NCBI RefSeq assembly: GCF_007860095.1
Contig: NZ_SJPT01000004.1
Coordinates: 736,729-800,728 of the forward strand
DNA from: Novipirellula galeiformis
GTDB lineage: Bacteria; Planctomycetota; Planctomycetia; Pirellulales; Pirellulaceae
Direction: 5' to 3'
Length of the DNA: 64,000 nt
In this document: piece by piece, positions 1 through 7,693 of the stretch
Layout: each line of letters opens with the position of its first letter
Position numbering within the stretch: position 1 is the stretch's first letter
Notes under the pieces: generated by a model
Seen by the model: the letters and a program-made list of their open reading frames with translations, nothing else
Databases searched by the model: none
Told to the model about the DNA's origin: nothing
Position numbers and translations under genes: made by a program

Positions 1-723
1 ATTCCACCAACGGTCGAGTTGGTTTCCAATTCGTTTCAGCAGGTCCCGCAGCGGTTTTAGACTCGGCGCCCGACTGACGCCAACTTGACTTGTAATGAAT
101 GTTTCAATTGCCGCACATGCCTGCAATGCGTCAGCAACGGCAGTGCGACGGTCCGCGATTTGGTCCAGTTCGCAGTTGTTGATAATGGCTTGGATTTCAG
201 AGCTAGCCTGTTGCGGATCCTCTTCCCCCGCCTCGGGTTTGATGTCGGCCCAACATACGGCGCCGAGCATCGGAACCGACAACAGCGGTGCCTGCTCGAT
301 CGGTCGTAACATCGTCGCAGCCGTCGTCAACGCCATGATCGTGTTGACGCGGGCGGTGGGATCAAGGTCGTCGTCCTCGTCGAGTTCGGGGTACAACGTT
401 TCCCAAAATGCCTCGGTTAGAAGCTGGGTTAGCTGCAACGCGGTACTCAATCCAGCAAAGCTCTCATTGCGAAGCGCTGCCTGGCATAAACAAACACAAA
501 CCCGCAGGTCTTTACTGCGTTCGAGTAAGGTGATCGCATTGCGTTGCACCAACTTCCAATCCGGCTCCTCTCCCTCGACAACCGCATCCCCCATGATCTG
601 GTCTGGTTTGCCAGCTGCGGCCTGTTCCATTTCCACGAACAGCGTGTCGTACTCAAGATCCTCCCCCGAGGGAAGATCGGCAGAAACGGGTGACTGCAAA
701 GTTTCCAGGTCTATCGAAGCCAT
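1..723 (-). CDS. tssA: T6SS protein TssA (ImpA N-terminal domain), 3'-truncated by window edge
   Basis: The minus-strand frame from the ATG at 723 stays open to base 1 (241 codons, no stop), so only the N-terminal part is present. Residues 1-140 match the ImpA_N domain: an early SGEDLEYD motif, then LLERSKDLRVCVCL, a leucine-rich stretch, WETLYPELDEDDD and DPTARVNTIMAL. These are the classic signatures of TssA proteins. TssA is the cytoplasmic T6SS protein that primes or caps sheath and tube assembly by contacting the baseplate, Hcp and the sheath; the variable C-terminal domain that defines the TssA subtype lies outside the window. It follows the outer-membrane protein gene on the same strand with a 115-base gap, which suggests co-transcription. 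No strong ribosome-binding site is visible before the ATG. I am confident of the family; the subtype cannot be told. Confidence 0.85.
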   Translation of the reverse strand, partial: MASIDLETLQSPVSADLPSGEDLEYDTLFVEMEQAAAGKPDQIMGDAVVEGEEPDWKLVQRNAITLLERSKDLRVCVCLCQAALRNESFAGLSTALQLTQLLTEAFWETLYPELDEDDDLDPTARVNTIMALTTAATMLRPIEQAPLLSVPMLGAVCWADIKPEAGEEDPQQASSEIQAIINNCELDQIADRRTAVADALQACAAIETFITSQVGVSRAPSLKPLRDLLKRIGNQLDRWWN

Positions 724-838
724 ATGCAAACAAGTCACAGCGCGGACAAAGGATGATAAAAAAAACGGAGAACGGCATGATCACTAAGGCGACTGCCCTC
801 GTGGATCTGACACGAATGCCAGAGATTGGTTGATATTT

Positions 839-2716
839 TTAGTGAGTGAACCTAAGTTCGAATCTTAGGAAACTGTCAAAGTAGTGCAGATCGGATATCG
901 GGATTCCGGAGCTAATTCCCAAGTCGGTGATTCCGAAATCACCTCCGCGGTCCCAAGCGAAACGAACCCCAGGGTGCAATGCCATGGCGGATTCGCCATC
1001 GACGGGCAACGACGTGAGCATGCCCGTTTTTTGACCCGTTAAAAAGTTGAGGCTGGTCAACTCCAGGGTTGGGATGACAGCCGATGACAGGGTCTCGTAC
1101 CACACGGAACTGACCCCAAAGCCATAGGTGAGCACATCGCCTGAGTACAGCGGATCGCCCCCGAGTGGAATTCGGTATTCGAGCTCGCCGTGCCAATAAG
1201 TCCAACAACTCTGTTGCCAACGCATCAGAACGCCAGGCTCCATCGACACATGGCCGGTTCCGGCACCAATCGCGGAATTGCCAGTCGGCGTATGGACGCG
1301 CATTAATTGAGTGATTTGCCAACGTTTGCCGTCGAACAGCTTTAGCTTTTGCGTGATTCGAATGTCGCCTACACCGGTGTGCCCCCCACCGAACTCGGCG
1401 TCAAATGCACGTACCGAAAATTCGGTTTGGACCGAGGCTGAATCACCACCGACTTCAAACATGAATGCGAATTCTTGCGTATCAATGGCCCCTTGGTACC
1501 CAGGCCCTTTTAACGGCGATGCCCACAGATATTCGCTGCGATCGGGGAAATCGTTGCCATAGTTAAAGTCCGTGCGGATGCGGTATTGATGGAGCGGTTG
1601 GGTCTTGTCGAGCACCAATGGCGCGTTGGGAACCAAAATCGATCCTAGCCCAGCATCCACTCGCTGGCGCGTCGACCGAATGCGGTTAACCGATCTTTGG
1701 ACCCCGTGGATCATGCGGTCCATGGCGGCTTCGCCCCGCGAGGGACTCAATAGGGAGTCGTTTGCCCTTTCGCCGGCGGTCAGCGGATCCTCAACGTGTG
1801 AATAGATACTGTTGTTACCATACAGCACGCTTTCGCCATCGTGGATCGTGCCAAAGCCTTCGCCGATTCCGTCGGATTCCAAAATCGACGGTGGCAATTC
1901 TTCGATTGGATGAGCCAAATCGCTAGGGGAGGAGATCATCTGCCCTCGCGCACCGGCTGGAATGTAGCTGCTTGATGGCGAAGCGTTCGATCGACTCGCA
2001 AGTGAAAAAGGGTCTCGCGAAACTTCGCGAATGACACCTGATGGGGAGGCTGCGATCCGATGATTCTCGATCGCTTGTTGATCTTCGGGCGTGCGCGATA
2101 GAAACATGGATCGCGAGGGCATCGTCCGTTGCCCTGCATCGGACGAGCGTCCCGCATTCGCATTGGAATAACCTGAGGTGGCGGTTCGTCCAGTCCCCGA
2201 TTCCAGTTGGACATTCGGCTGCAGACGCAATTCATCCTTAACATGCCCCGCCAACTGTGGCATTCCAACGATCACTCGCGTGGCTGGCGCCGCTGTGGCC
2301 GGCGCTGATGTGGCCGGCGCTGATGTGGCTGGATTGACCCGTTTCGGTTCGCCTTGCCCAGTCGCCTTCGATGGGGTAGTCGCCTTCGATGGGGAAGTCG
2401 CCGCCGATGAGGCAGTCTCCGCCGAGGTCGGGATGACGGTAGACTCCGGCCACGAGATCAGCCCCGACTCGAACCGTGCTGTATCAATCAGACCATCGCG
2501 TTTTTCGCCTAACTGGATCTCGCCTGGATCGAAGTTGCTCGGTTCACTGAGCCCCGACTCAAACCGTTCCGAGCCAAACAAGTTCACTTGAGAGGGTTCG
2601 GCGGATATCGACGAAGGCGTTGTCAAAAGAACATGAGTAACAGCACACACCCAAGCCATCGCAATCGAATCGATGCGATACCGGTTGGTTGGCTTGCGGC
2701 GTATCATAAATTGCAT
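839..2716 (-). CDS. Secreted outer-membrane beta-barrel-like protein, T6SS-linked
   Basis: About 625 residues. An N-terminal basic region and hydrophobic stretch (AMAWVCAVTHVLL) followed by SSISA look like a signal peptide. Residues ~30-370 are Ser/Pro/Thr/Ala-rich low complexity with short APAT/SKAT repeats. The last ~250 residues have the alternating pattern of a beta-barrel (YRIRTDFNYGNDFPDRSEY, ELEYRIPLGGDPLYSGDVL) and end with an aromatic strand, FLRFELRFTH. This resembles planctomycete relatives of the MetA-pathway/transporter outer-membrane family (PF13557-like), but I recognise no specific family. The reading frame extends to a TTG at 2731; the ATG at 2716 (or 2707) is preferred because it precedes the basic n-region. 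It is read towards tssA and diverges from the inner-membrane/sheath operon across a 470-base gap. A role in letting the system pass the envelope is only inference from position. Confidence 0.7.
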   Translation of the reverse strand: MQFMIRRKPTNRYRIDSIAMAWVCAVTHVLLTTPSSISAEPSQVNLFGSERFESGLSEPSNFDPGEIQLGEKRDGLIDTARFESGLISWPESTVIPTSAETASSAATSPSKATTPSKATGQGEPKRVNPATSAPATSAPATAAPATRVIVGMPQLAGHVKDELRLQPNVQLESGTGRTATSGYSNANAGRSSDAGQRTMPSRSMFLSRTPEDQQAIENHRIAASPSGVIREVSRDPFSLASRSNASPSSSYIPAGARGQMISSPSDLAHPIEELPPSILESDGIGEGFGTIHDGESVLYGNNSIYSHVEDPLTAGERANDSLLSPSRGEAAMDRMIHGVQRSVNRIRSTRQRVDAGLGSILVPNAPLVLDKTQPLHQYRIRTDFNYGNDFPDRSEYLWASPLKGPGYQGAIDTQEFAFMFEVGGDSASVQTEFSVRAFDAEFGGGHTGVGDIRITQKLKLFDGKRWQITQLMRVHTPTGNSAIGAGTGHVSMEPGVLMRWQQSCWTYWHGELEYRIPLGGDPLYSGDVLTYGFGVSSVWYETLSSAVIPTLELTSLNFLTGQKTGMLTSLPVDGESAMALHPGVRFAWDRGGDFGITDLGISSGIPISDLHYFDSFLRFELRFTH

Positions 2717-3186
2717 TGGATTGCGGTTCAAACGTACAGTAGGTGTTCGCTCCGGCCCTGCGGTGAACGATGGGTTTCAGGGGGAAGTGTCGGGGGCTTC
2801 ATGGAAAGGGAGGTCAGGAACCACAAGCTAAAACGCCCGTAGGCGCGATTCGCATTCTTGGTTCCTGGCACCCTTTCCGATCAAAAAGCTTAGGTTAGGT
2901 TTAGGGTTAGGCGAAATAATGACGGGTTTATGTCTCCCCGTGCGATGTGCGACCCGGAGGGTTGTACCAGTGGTATCGGCAATGAGTTCCTCCACGTCGT
3001 AGCAATTCCCTCCCCGATGAGGCAATTTCAAACATCTTCACAAGCTGCGAATTCCCTTGACGGGTCGTCTTGCCAAAAATTTTGGGTTTACTGTCAGCTT
3101 TCGACCACGAAAGGACTTCCTTGAATTGGGGCCGGTGCGGTCCTGCTGGGATCACTCTGGGTATAAATTGAACGCAGTCTTCTACA
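2717..3186. promoter_or_regulatory. Divergent intergenic region between the two T6SS transcription units
   Basis: This 470-base gap separates the minus-strand OMP-tssA unit from the plus-strand sheath/VgrG unit, so it should hold both promoters. No clear sigma70 boxes stand out. It contains a short telomere-like run of TTAGG/TTTAGGG units at 2890-2911 and a 13-base direct repeat, ATTGAACGCAGTC, at 3167-3179 and 3186-3198 (19-base spacing, about two helical turns). The second copy overlaps the TTG start of the next gene. Spaced direct repeats at a start can be an operator or simply a small duplication. Confidence 0.4.
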
Positions 3187-4254
3187 TTGAACGCAGTCAT
3201 CAATAATCCACGTAATGCCAGCGACGAGGACCCCTCGAGTATTGGTGTCGATAAACCGGACCCGTTGGATCCTGCGATTGGCTTGGATCCTGCGATTGGC
3301 TCAGCGACGCTTGATTCGGGGGGGCTCTCACGTTCAAGTTTGCTCACGTTAGCCATCGTGGGCATCGTTTTATGCTTGATCTCCCCCTTATTGTTTGTCT
3401 CTTTGCTTGCGGATGACGTAACAACCCAGGCGGCTGCCAGGGCCCGTGAAGCGGCGGTGGGAATTGGCGTGATCTTGCGTGCAACTGCACGTCGCGTGAT
3501 TCAATTCGGAGCCCGCGGGGCGATGCGTACCGCTGCATCCACCGTCATGCGAGCAGTTGCACGAACATTAACGCGGCGGTTAACTCGCGTGGTTTTGCAT
3601 TCGGCTGCCGGGGCCGCGTCGCGTCACCTGCTTGCAGGTGCGGTCGCAAAAGAGGAGATCGTTTCACACCAGAAATCGATCCTGTCGCTAGTGATTGGCG
3701 TGATCGGCTTGGGATTTTCGTTTATCGGCAGCGTTTATTTAGCCAGCAATGCCTCCCAGGCATCGCTTTCGGATCAATTTGGATCGTCATGGATGACGAT
3801 GATCGCACTTTCCTCCTTGCCGTTGTTGGTTTATGCGGCCTTGATTCACTTTGCCGGTCGCGTTCACGGTGCGACGACCCGCTTTGCGACGGAGGTCGAC
3901 GGAATCCTGCTGCAGGGCTACTTCACCGGAGCCGGTTCGTTCCTACCGATGTTGACGGATATGGTTATTTATGGAACGCCGAAGCAGCGAGGCCAGGTCG
4001 CTTTTACCGCCCTGTCACTACTGTATGCGTGTCACCTTGTGTTGTTGTTGATCTCCACGGCTACCGGTAGTCCCATGGCATTGTTTACTTCGAGCATGTT
4101 TTTGATTTACGCGTTCATCTATTGTTTTCCGATTCGTCCAATGGAAGGTCATGCGATTTGGCATCAGAGCCGACCGCAATGGTGTCTTATCTTTTTTCCA
4201 ATTCTCGGCTCGTTCTTGTTCGCCCTGCCGAGTTCTTTGTTGGACATAATTTGA
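3187..4254 (+). CDS. Polytopic inner-membrane protein, possible degenerate M50-like fold
   Basis: 355 residues from a TTG start; no in-frame ATG lies near the N-terminus and no clear ribosome-binding site is visible, so the start is uncertain. The first ~50 residues are hydrophilic with a 7-residue direct repeat (LDPAIG twice). Hydrophobic segments lie near residues 56-78, 160-185, 205-222, 275-298, 305-320 and 335-352. Between the first two is an Arg/Ala-rich amphipathic stretch (residues 85-150). Near the C-terminus FPIRPMEGHAIW recalls the Pro-x-Asp-Gly segment of M50 site-2 proteases, and an earlier IHFAGRVHG sits where HExxH would be, but the catalytic residues are absent. The stop overlaps the next start (TGATG), so the pair is translationally coupled. 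Function unknown; its place upstream of the sheath gene suggests a T6SS envelope part. Confidence 0.75.
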   Translation: MNAVINNPRNASDEDPSSIGVDKPDPLDPAIGLDPAIGSATLDSGGLSRSSLLTLAIVGIVLCLISPLLFVSLLADDVTTQAAARAREAAVGIGVILRATARRVIQFGARGAMRTAASTVMRAVARTLTRRLTRVVLHSAAGAASRHLLAGAVAKEEIVSHQKSILSLVIGVIGLGFSFIGSVYLASNASQASLSDQFGSSWMTMIALSSLPLLVYAALIHFAGRVHGATTRFATEVDGILLQGYFTGAGSFLPMLTDMVIYGTPKQRGQVAFTALSLLYACHLVLLLISTATGSPMALFTSSMFLIYAFIYCFPIRPMEGHAIWHQSRPQWCLIFFPILGSFLFALPSSLLDII

Positions 4255-5138
4255 TGTCGTCTTCTCCCTCGCCGGAAAGACCGCCGAGATATCGTTTGAA
4301 CGTCGCTGGACTTCGGATCACGTTGTTGCTGGTGATTTTAGGCTGGACGTTTGCGTACAACATGCTGATCAAGGGCCAGCATCCGGTTCGAGCGTTCTTT
4401 AAAATCTTGGACACGATCAGTGACGACTTTGTCGGCGGGTCGGCCGTGGCGTTAGCCGTTGGATGTGGCATCGTGATCGTGTTTTCGGTAACCAAGCTTT
4501 ACACGCAGGTGATCGCCCACGTCTATTCCTTTCGAATACTCGAAGACCTCGTTTACGACGAACTGTTCCAGAAACGCTATCGCAGATTCTTTTCAAGGTT
4601 GATGCGGATCGACGAGCAACCGACCCCTGACACTGTCTTTCCTACTCGGATTAGTTCTCTCGTCTTAGCGTTGTGTTTGCTCTACACGCTGAGTTGGGTT
4701 TACGTCTTGTTGTTCAGCGAAGCCTTGTACTTCGTCTGCTGGAGTGCCGGCGTCCGATTGCCGCTGCGGGATCCCCAGAGCTTGCTGTTGGTGCCGATGT
4801 TGGCCATGGCGATCCCTTTTTCAGCACGGGTGATGGCCTACATTCGCTATCCGTATGCCCAAGACTACGCGGACTTTATGCCCGGAGCCTTGTTTGTCCT
4901 GTTGTTGGTCGGTGCGATGGGCAAATTGTATGGATCTTCGGATCACGTGTTTTTTCTAGTTCAAGTGTTTGAAAATCGCGAGTTCCTGCAATCGTTTTTG
5001 CGGAACGGCGCGTTTCTAGCATTCATTCCCTTGTTTTTCGAAGCAGCTTACTGGTTCACCGACATGCAGCGCTGGGAAACGGCTCAAGACGAGCTGGATT
5101 CAAAACCTGAACAACTAAATTCGGAGGAGAGTGTTTGA
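4254..5138 (+). CDS. Polytopic inner-membrane protein upstream of the T6SS sheath
   Basis: 294 residues. The ATG at 4254 overlaps the previous stop; the same frame is open to 4122, but the extra residues would overlap the previous membrane protein and are not hydrophobic. Hydrophobic segments appear near residues 19-38, 63-84, 140-165, 180-200, 215-235 and 255-275, separated by charged loops, and the C-terminus is acidic and soluble. I recognise no family motif. Its own stop overlaps the ATG of the sheath gene (TGATG at 5136-5140), and the sheath gene ribosome-binding site GGAGGAGAG lies inside this coding sequence, so the three genes 3187-7051 form a coupled operon. I infer a membrane component of this T6SS variant; canonical TssL and TssM look different, and no DotU or IcmF motifs are seen here. 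Confidence 0.8.
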   Translation: MSSSPSPERPPRYRLNVAGLRITLLLVILGWTFAYNMLIKGQHPVRAFFKILDTISDDFVGGSAVALAVGCGIVIVFSVTKLYTQVIAHVYSFRILEDLVYDELFQKRYRRFFSRLMRIDEQPTPDTVFPTRISSLVLALCLLYTLSWVYVLLFSEALYFVCWSAGVRLPLRDPQSLLLVPMLAMAIPFSARVMAYIRYPYAQDYADFMPGALFVLLLVGAMGKLYGSSDHVFFLVQVFENREFLQSFLRNGAFLAFIPLFFEAAYWFTDMQRWETAQDELDSKPEQLNSEESV

Positions 5139-7051
5139 TGCGATTTGAATGTAATTTTGGCACCTTGGGTGGCGGCAAGTCGGTGGCTCGCAGCGGAGAC
5201 GGAAGTCGTTTTCGTATTGCGTTGTTGGGCGATTTTTCGGGACGCGCAATGACCGGTCGACTCGAGACTGGCGATGATCTTGCTACGCGTAAACCGATTC
5301 GCGTGGATGTCGATAATTTGGATGACATCATCGAGCGGATGGGCATCTCGGTGCGGTTACCCATGGGCTCCGATTCAGAATCGATCGAATTGGAAATCGA
5401 GTCGATGGACGATTTCCATCCCGACGAATTGGTCGATAAAGTGGAGGTTTTCGACGAATTGAAATCGCTCCGACAACGGTTGCTGCATGATCGCACCGCG
5501 AAAGCGGCAGCGGAGGAAGTGCGTCAGTGGGTCGACGAAGCGGACTTGGTATCGCTGCGGAGTCGCCAACGAAAGGCAAAGCGAAAGAGTGGAAGTCGCG
5601 GGAGTACCGTTCCGGTCGGAGGCAAATTGAGTGACTTTGCCCGTTTGACCGGAAAACCCATCGCCGCGGATGATTCCGACATCGATGTCGAAGAGCTCGT
5701 CAAGCAATTGATCGCTCCTTACGTCCAAGCCGACGCGGATCCCGATCAAGAGGCGCTCGTTGCGGCTGTGGACAACAGTTTGTCGGGCACCATGCGGTCG
5801 CTGCTGCATCAAGCGGATTTTCAGGCGATGGAGTCGATTTGGCGCGGTGTCGATCTTCTGACTCGGCGGTTGGAAACGGACAGCTCGCTGCAGTTAGTGC
5901 TGTATGATGTTTCGGCCGAAGAGCTCGCGGCTGACTTAAGCGAGGTCGATTCCCTCGAAGATTCAGGGCTGTACAAGTTGCTGGTTGAGCAACCGGCGAT
6001 GGACGCGTCGCAAGGGTCGCTGGCGGCGATTCTGGGGCACTATGTCTTTGATGAAACTCCACCCCACGCCGAGTTGCTTGGCCGGATTGCCAAGATCGCT
6101 GCAGCAGCCGAGGCACCCTTCGTGACCTCGATTAGTAAGCACGTTCTGGATCGAAAGAAAGGCGAAGAGCCGCACCCGCTGGTCGCCGAAGCTTGGTCGA
6201 CATTGAAGGAGATTCCGGAATCCAAATACTTGGCCCTGACGGTGCCCCAGTTTCTGTTGCGTTTGCCTTACGGAAAGAAAAGTGATCCGGTCGATGCCTT
6301 CGCGTTTGAGGAATTCACAGCGCAATCGGGAGTCTCCGGAATGCTGTGGGGCAACGGCGTTTTGTTGTTCGGGTTGATGCTTGGGCAAACGTATTCTGCC
6401 CAGGGACTGAAAAAAATGCAGATCGGATCGATCATGTCGTTCGATGACATGCCGTTTTACTACTGTAACGATGCCGATGGTGATCAGATCGCGCTGCCCT
6501 GTACCGACCGATTGCTATCCCAACGGATGGCGCATGCCGTGATCGATGCCGGCTATATCCCGGTGCTCTCGATTCAGGGCCAACCGGTGGTGCGATTGGG
6601 GAGTACCCGCAGCGTGGCAGGAGTCGAATTGGCGGGCGTTTGGCCTGAGAGCGCGGAGGCGTCGAAAATGCAGGCGGAAGATCGCCAACGGGCCTCCGAG
6701 CGAGAGGCCGAATTGCGGTCCACCGTCAAGCCGCGTGTTACCCAGGACGGAGAGGAATTTCGCGACGACCTGATGCATGCAATGAAGGATGACACGTTTG
6801 ACGACGAAGATGACGAAGACGAAGAAGATGACGACGATGAGGATGGCTATGGCGGTGACGAAAGCGAGGACGACGATGGCGATTCCGACGCGAGCGACGA
6901 TTCCGATGACGATTTGGACGCGTTGTTAGCTAGCTTGAGCGATGATTCGGATTCCGACGATGATTCCGATTCCGATTCGGACGAGGACGCCTCAGCGGAC
7001 GATGATGATGAAATGGATCCGGAGTTAGCCGCGTTGTTAGCTGATTTGTAG
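5138..7051 (+). CDS. tssBC: Single-chain T6SS contractile sheath: TssB fused to TssC, acidic tail
   Basis: 637 residues. The ATG at 5138 has GGAGGAGAG seven bases upstream; a TTG one codon earlier is less likely. Residues ~20-120 carry TssB/VipA features: FRIALLGDFSGRA, RKPIRVDVDNLDDIIERM and SMDDFHPDELVDKVEVFDEL. A basic linker (residues ~145-160) follows, then a complete TssC/VipB-like region from ~220 to 520: LLHQADFQAMESIWRGVDLL, VSAEELAADL, LALTVPQFLLRLPYGKKSDP, FAFEEF, GVSGMLWGNGVLLFG, and a final RLLSQRMAHAVIDAGYIPVL strand region. TssB and TssC normally are separate proteins (about 165 and 490 residues) that interlock into the contractile sheath. Residues ~550-637 are almost all Asp/Glu/Ser, an extreme acidic tail ending in MDPELAALLADL. 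There is no internal stop or second start at the join, so this is a real fusion. Confidence 0.88.
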   Translation: MRFECNFGTLGGGKSVARSGDGSRFRIALLGDFSGRAMTGRLETGDDLATRKPIRVDVDNLDDIIERMGISVRLPMGSDSESIELEIESMDDFHPDELVDKVEVFDELKSLRQRLLHDRTAKAAAEEVRQWVDEADLVSLRSRQRKAKRKSGSRGSTVPVGGKLSDFARLTGKPIAADDSDIDVEELVKQLIAPYVQADADPDQEALVAAVDNSLSGTMRSLLHQADFQAMESIWRGVDLLTRRLETDSSLQLVLYDVSAEELAADLSEVDSLEDSGLYKLLVEQPAMDASQGSLAAILGHYVFDETPPHAELLGRIAKIAAAAEAPFVTSISKHVLDRKKGEEPHPLVAEAWSTLKEIPESKYLALTVPQFLLRLPYGKKSDPVDAFAFEEFTAQSGVSGMLWGNGVLLFGLMLGQTYSAQGLKKMQIGSIMSFDDMPFYYCNDADGDQIALPCTDRLLSQRMAHAVIDAGYIPVLSIQGQPVVRLGSTRSVAGVELAGVWPESAEASKMQAEDRQRASEREAELRSTVKPRVTQDGEEFRDDLMHAMKDDTFDDEDDEDEEDDDDEDGYGGDESEDDDGDSDASDDSDDDLDALLASLSDDSDSDDDSDSDSDEDASADDDDEMDPELAALLADL

Positions 7052-7108
7052 GGACGGACAAGGATTCAATGTCTGTCAGGTGTTGCTAGCGACCTGCCTT
7101 ATCTTAAT

Positions 7109-7140
7109 AGGGCAGCGCCCCCCATTAAGGGCGTTGCCCT
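7109..7140. terminator. Strong hairpin downstream of the sheath gene
   Basis: Arms AGGGCAGCGCCC and GGGCGTTGCCCT pair over 12 bases (one G-T pair) around an 8-base loop, 58 bases after the sheath stop. No run of T follows, so it may be an attenuating or RNA-stabilising hairpin, or an intergenic palindromic repeat, rather than a classical terminator. Confidence 0.5.
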
Positions 7141-7193
7141 ACTTTGCCGTACCGACTTCATTGCTGTAACGACTTCATTGTCTGGGAAAAATC

Positions 7194-7610
7194 ATGCGTG
7201 ATAAGTTAGACGGACTGAGCGATTGGTTAGTGAAGATGAGTCGTGTCCCTGGACTTGGTTTTCTAGAAGGGCACGCGGAATCCTTGACTGGCCTGAAGCA
7301 TACCGTCGAAGGGCACATCAGCACCTTTGAAGCGCACAAACAGGGCGTTGAGGAGGGAGCCGAATCGATTAGAGATTTGGCCCGCCGAAAGAAAGGCGGA
7401 ACCGAGACGGCGAAGACCACGGAAGCTTCCGAGAGCGGCTCATCCGGGGGGGGCAAGCGGGCGAACCGTAGCAAGCCGGTGTCCAAGAAAACACCGTCAA
7501 AATTGGCAAGCGGTTCATCCTCGACGTCTGACACGCCTCGCTCGGGAAAAAGCAAGGAAGCCCAAGAGAAGCAAAAATTGGCGATGCGGTTGCTGAAGCG
7601 AAGACGGTAG
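7194..7610 (+). CDS. Small basic protein between sheath and VgrG genes
   Basis: 138 residues from an ATG. Residues 1-65 are predicted helical (MRDKLDGLSDWLVKMSRVPG, then a helix containing HTVEGHISTFEAHKQGVEEG). Residues 66-138 are disordered, rich in Ser, Gly, Lys and Thr, and end in a highly basic RLLKRRR. No signal peptide, membrane segment or recognised domain. Its place between the sheath and VgrG genes suggests a T6SS adaptor or assembly factor; a basic partner for the acidic sheath tail is a tempting but untested idea. The conserved-looking N-terminal helix and the coding-like frame make it a likely gene. Confidence 0.65.
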   Translation: MRDKLDGLSDWLVKMSRVPGLGFLEGHAESLTGLKHTVEGHISTFEAHKQGVEEGAESIRDLARRKKGGTETAKTTEASESGSSGGGKRANRSKPVSKKTPSKLASGSSSTSDTPRSGKSKEAQEKQKLAMRLLKRRR

Positions 7611-7693
7611 ACTCGCTTTTCGTTGTGTCTCGTGATCAACACGACGACCTTTCCTCCCGATGACCTCGATCCAACCACTCACGAGAATCAACC

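Noticed and set aside
95-787. A 230-residue plus-strand frame at the window start
   Set aside because: It is antisense to the open minus-strand TssA frame, which has a clear ImpA_N domain; the plus frame is Ser-rich nonsense.
2890-2911. Telomere-like TTAGG/TTTAGGG run
   Set aside because: Only about 22 bases and irregular; chance composition in an intergenic gap is enough to explain it.
3187-4254. Active site-2 protease
   Set aside because: The HExxH motif is missing and the PxDG motif is altered, so at most a dead M50-like fold is noted.
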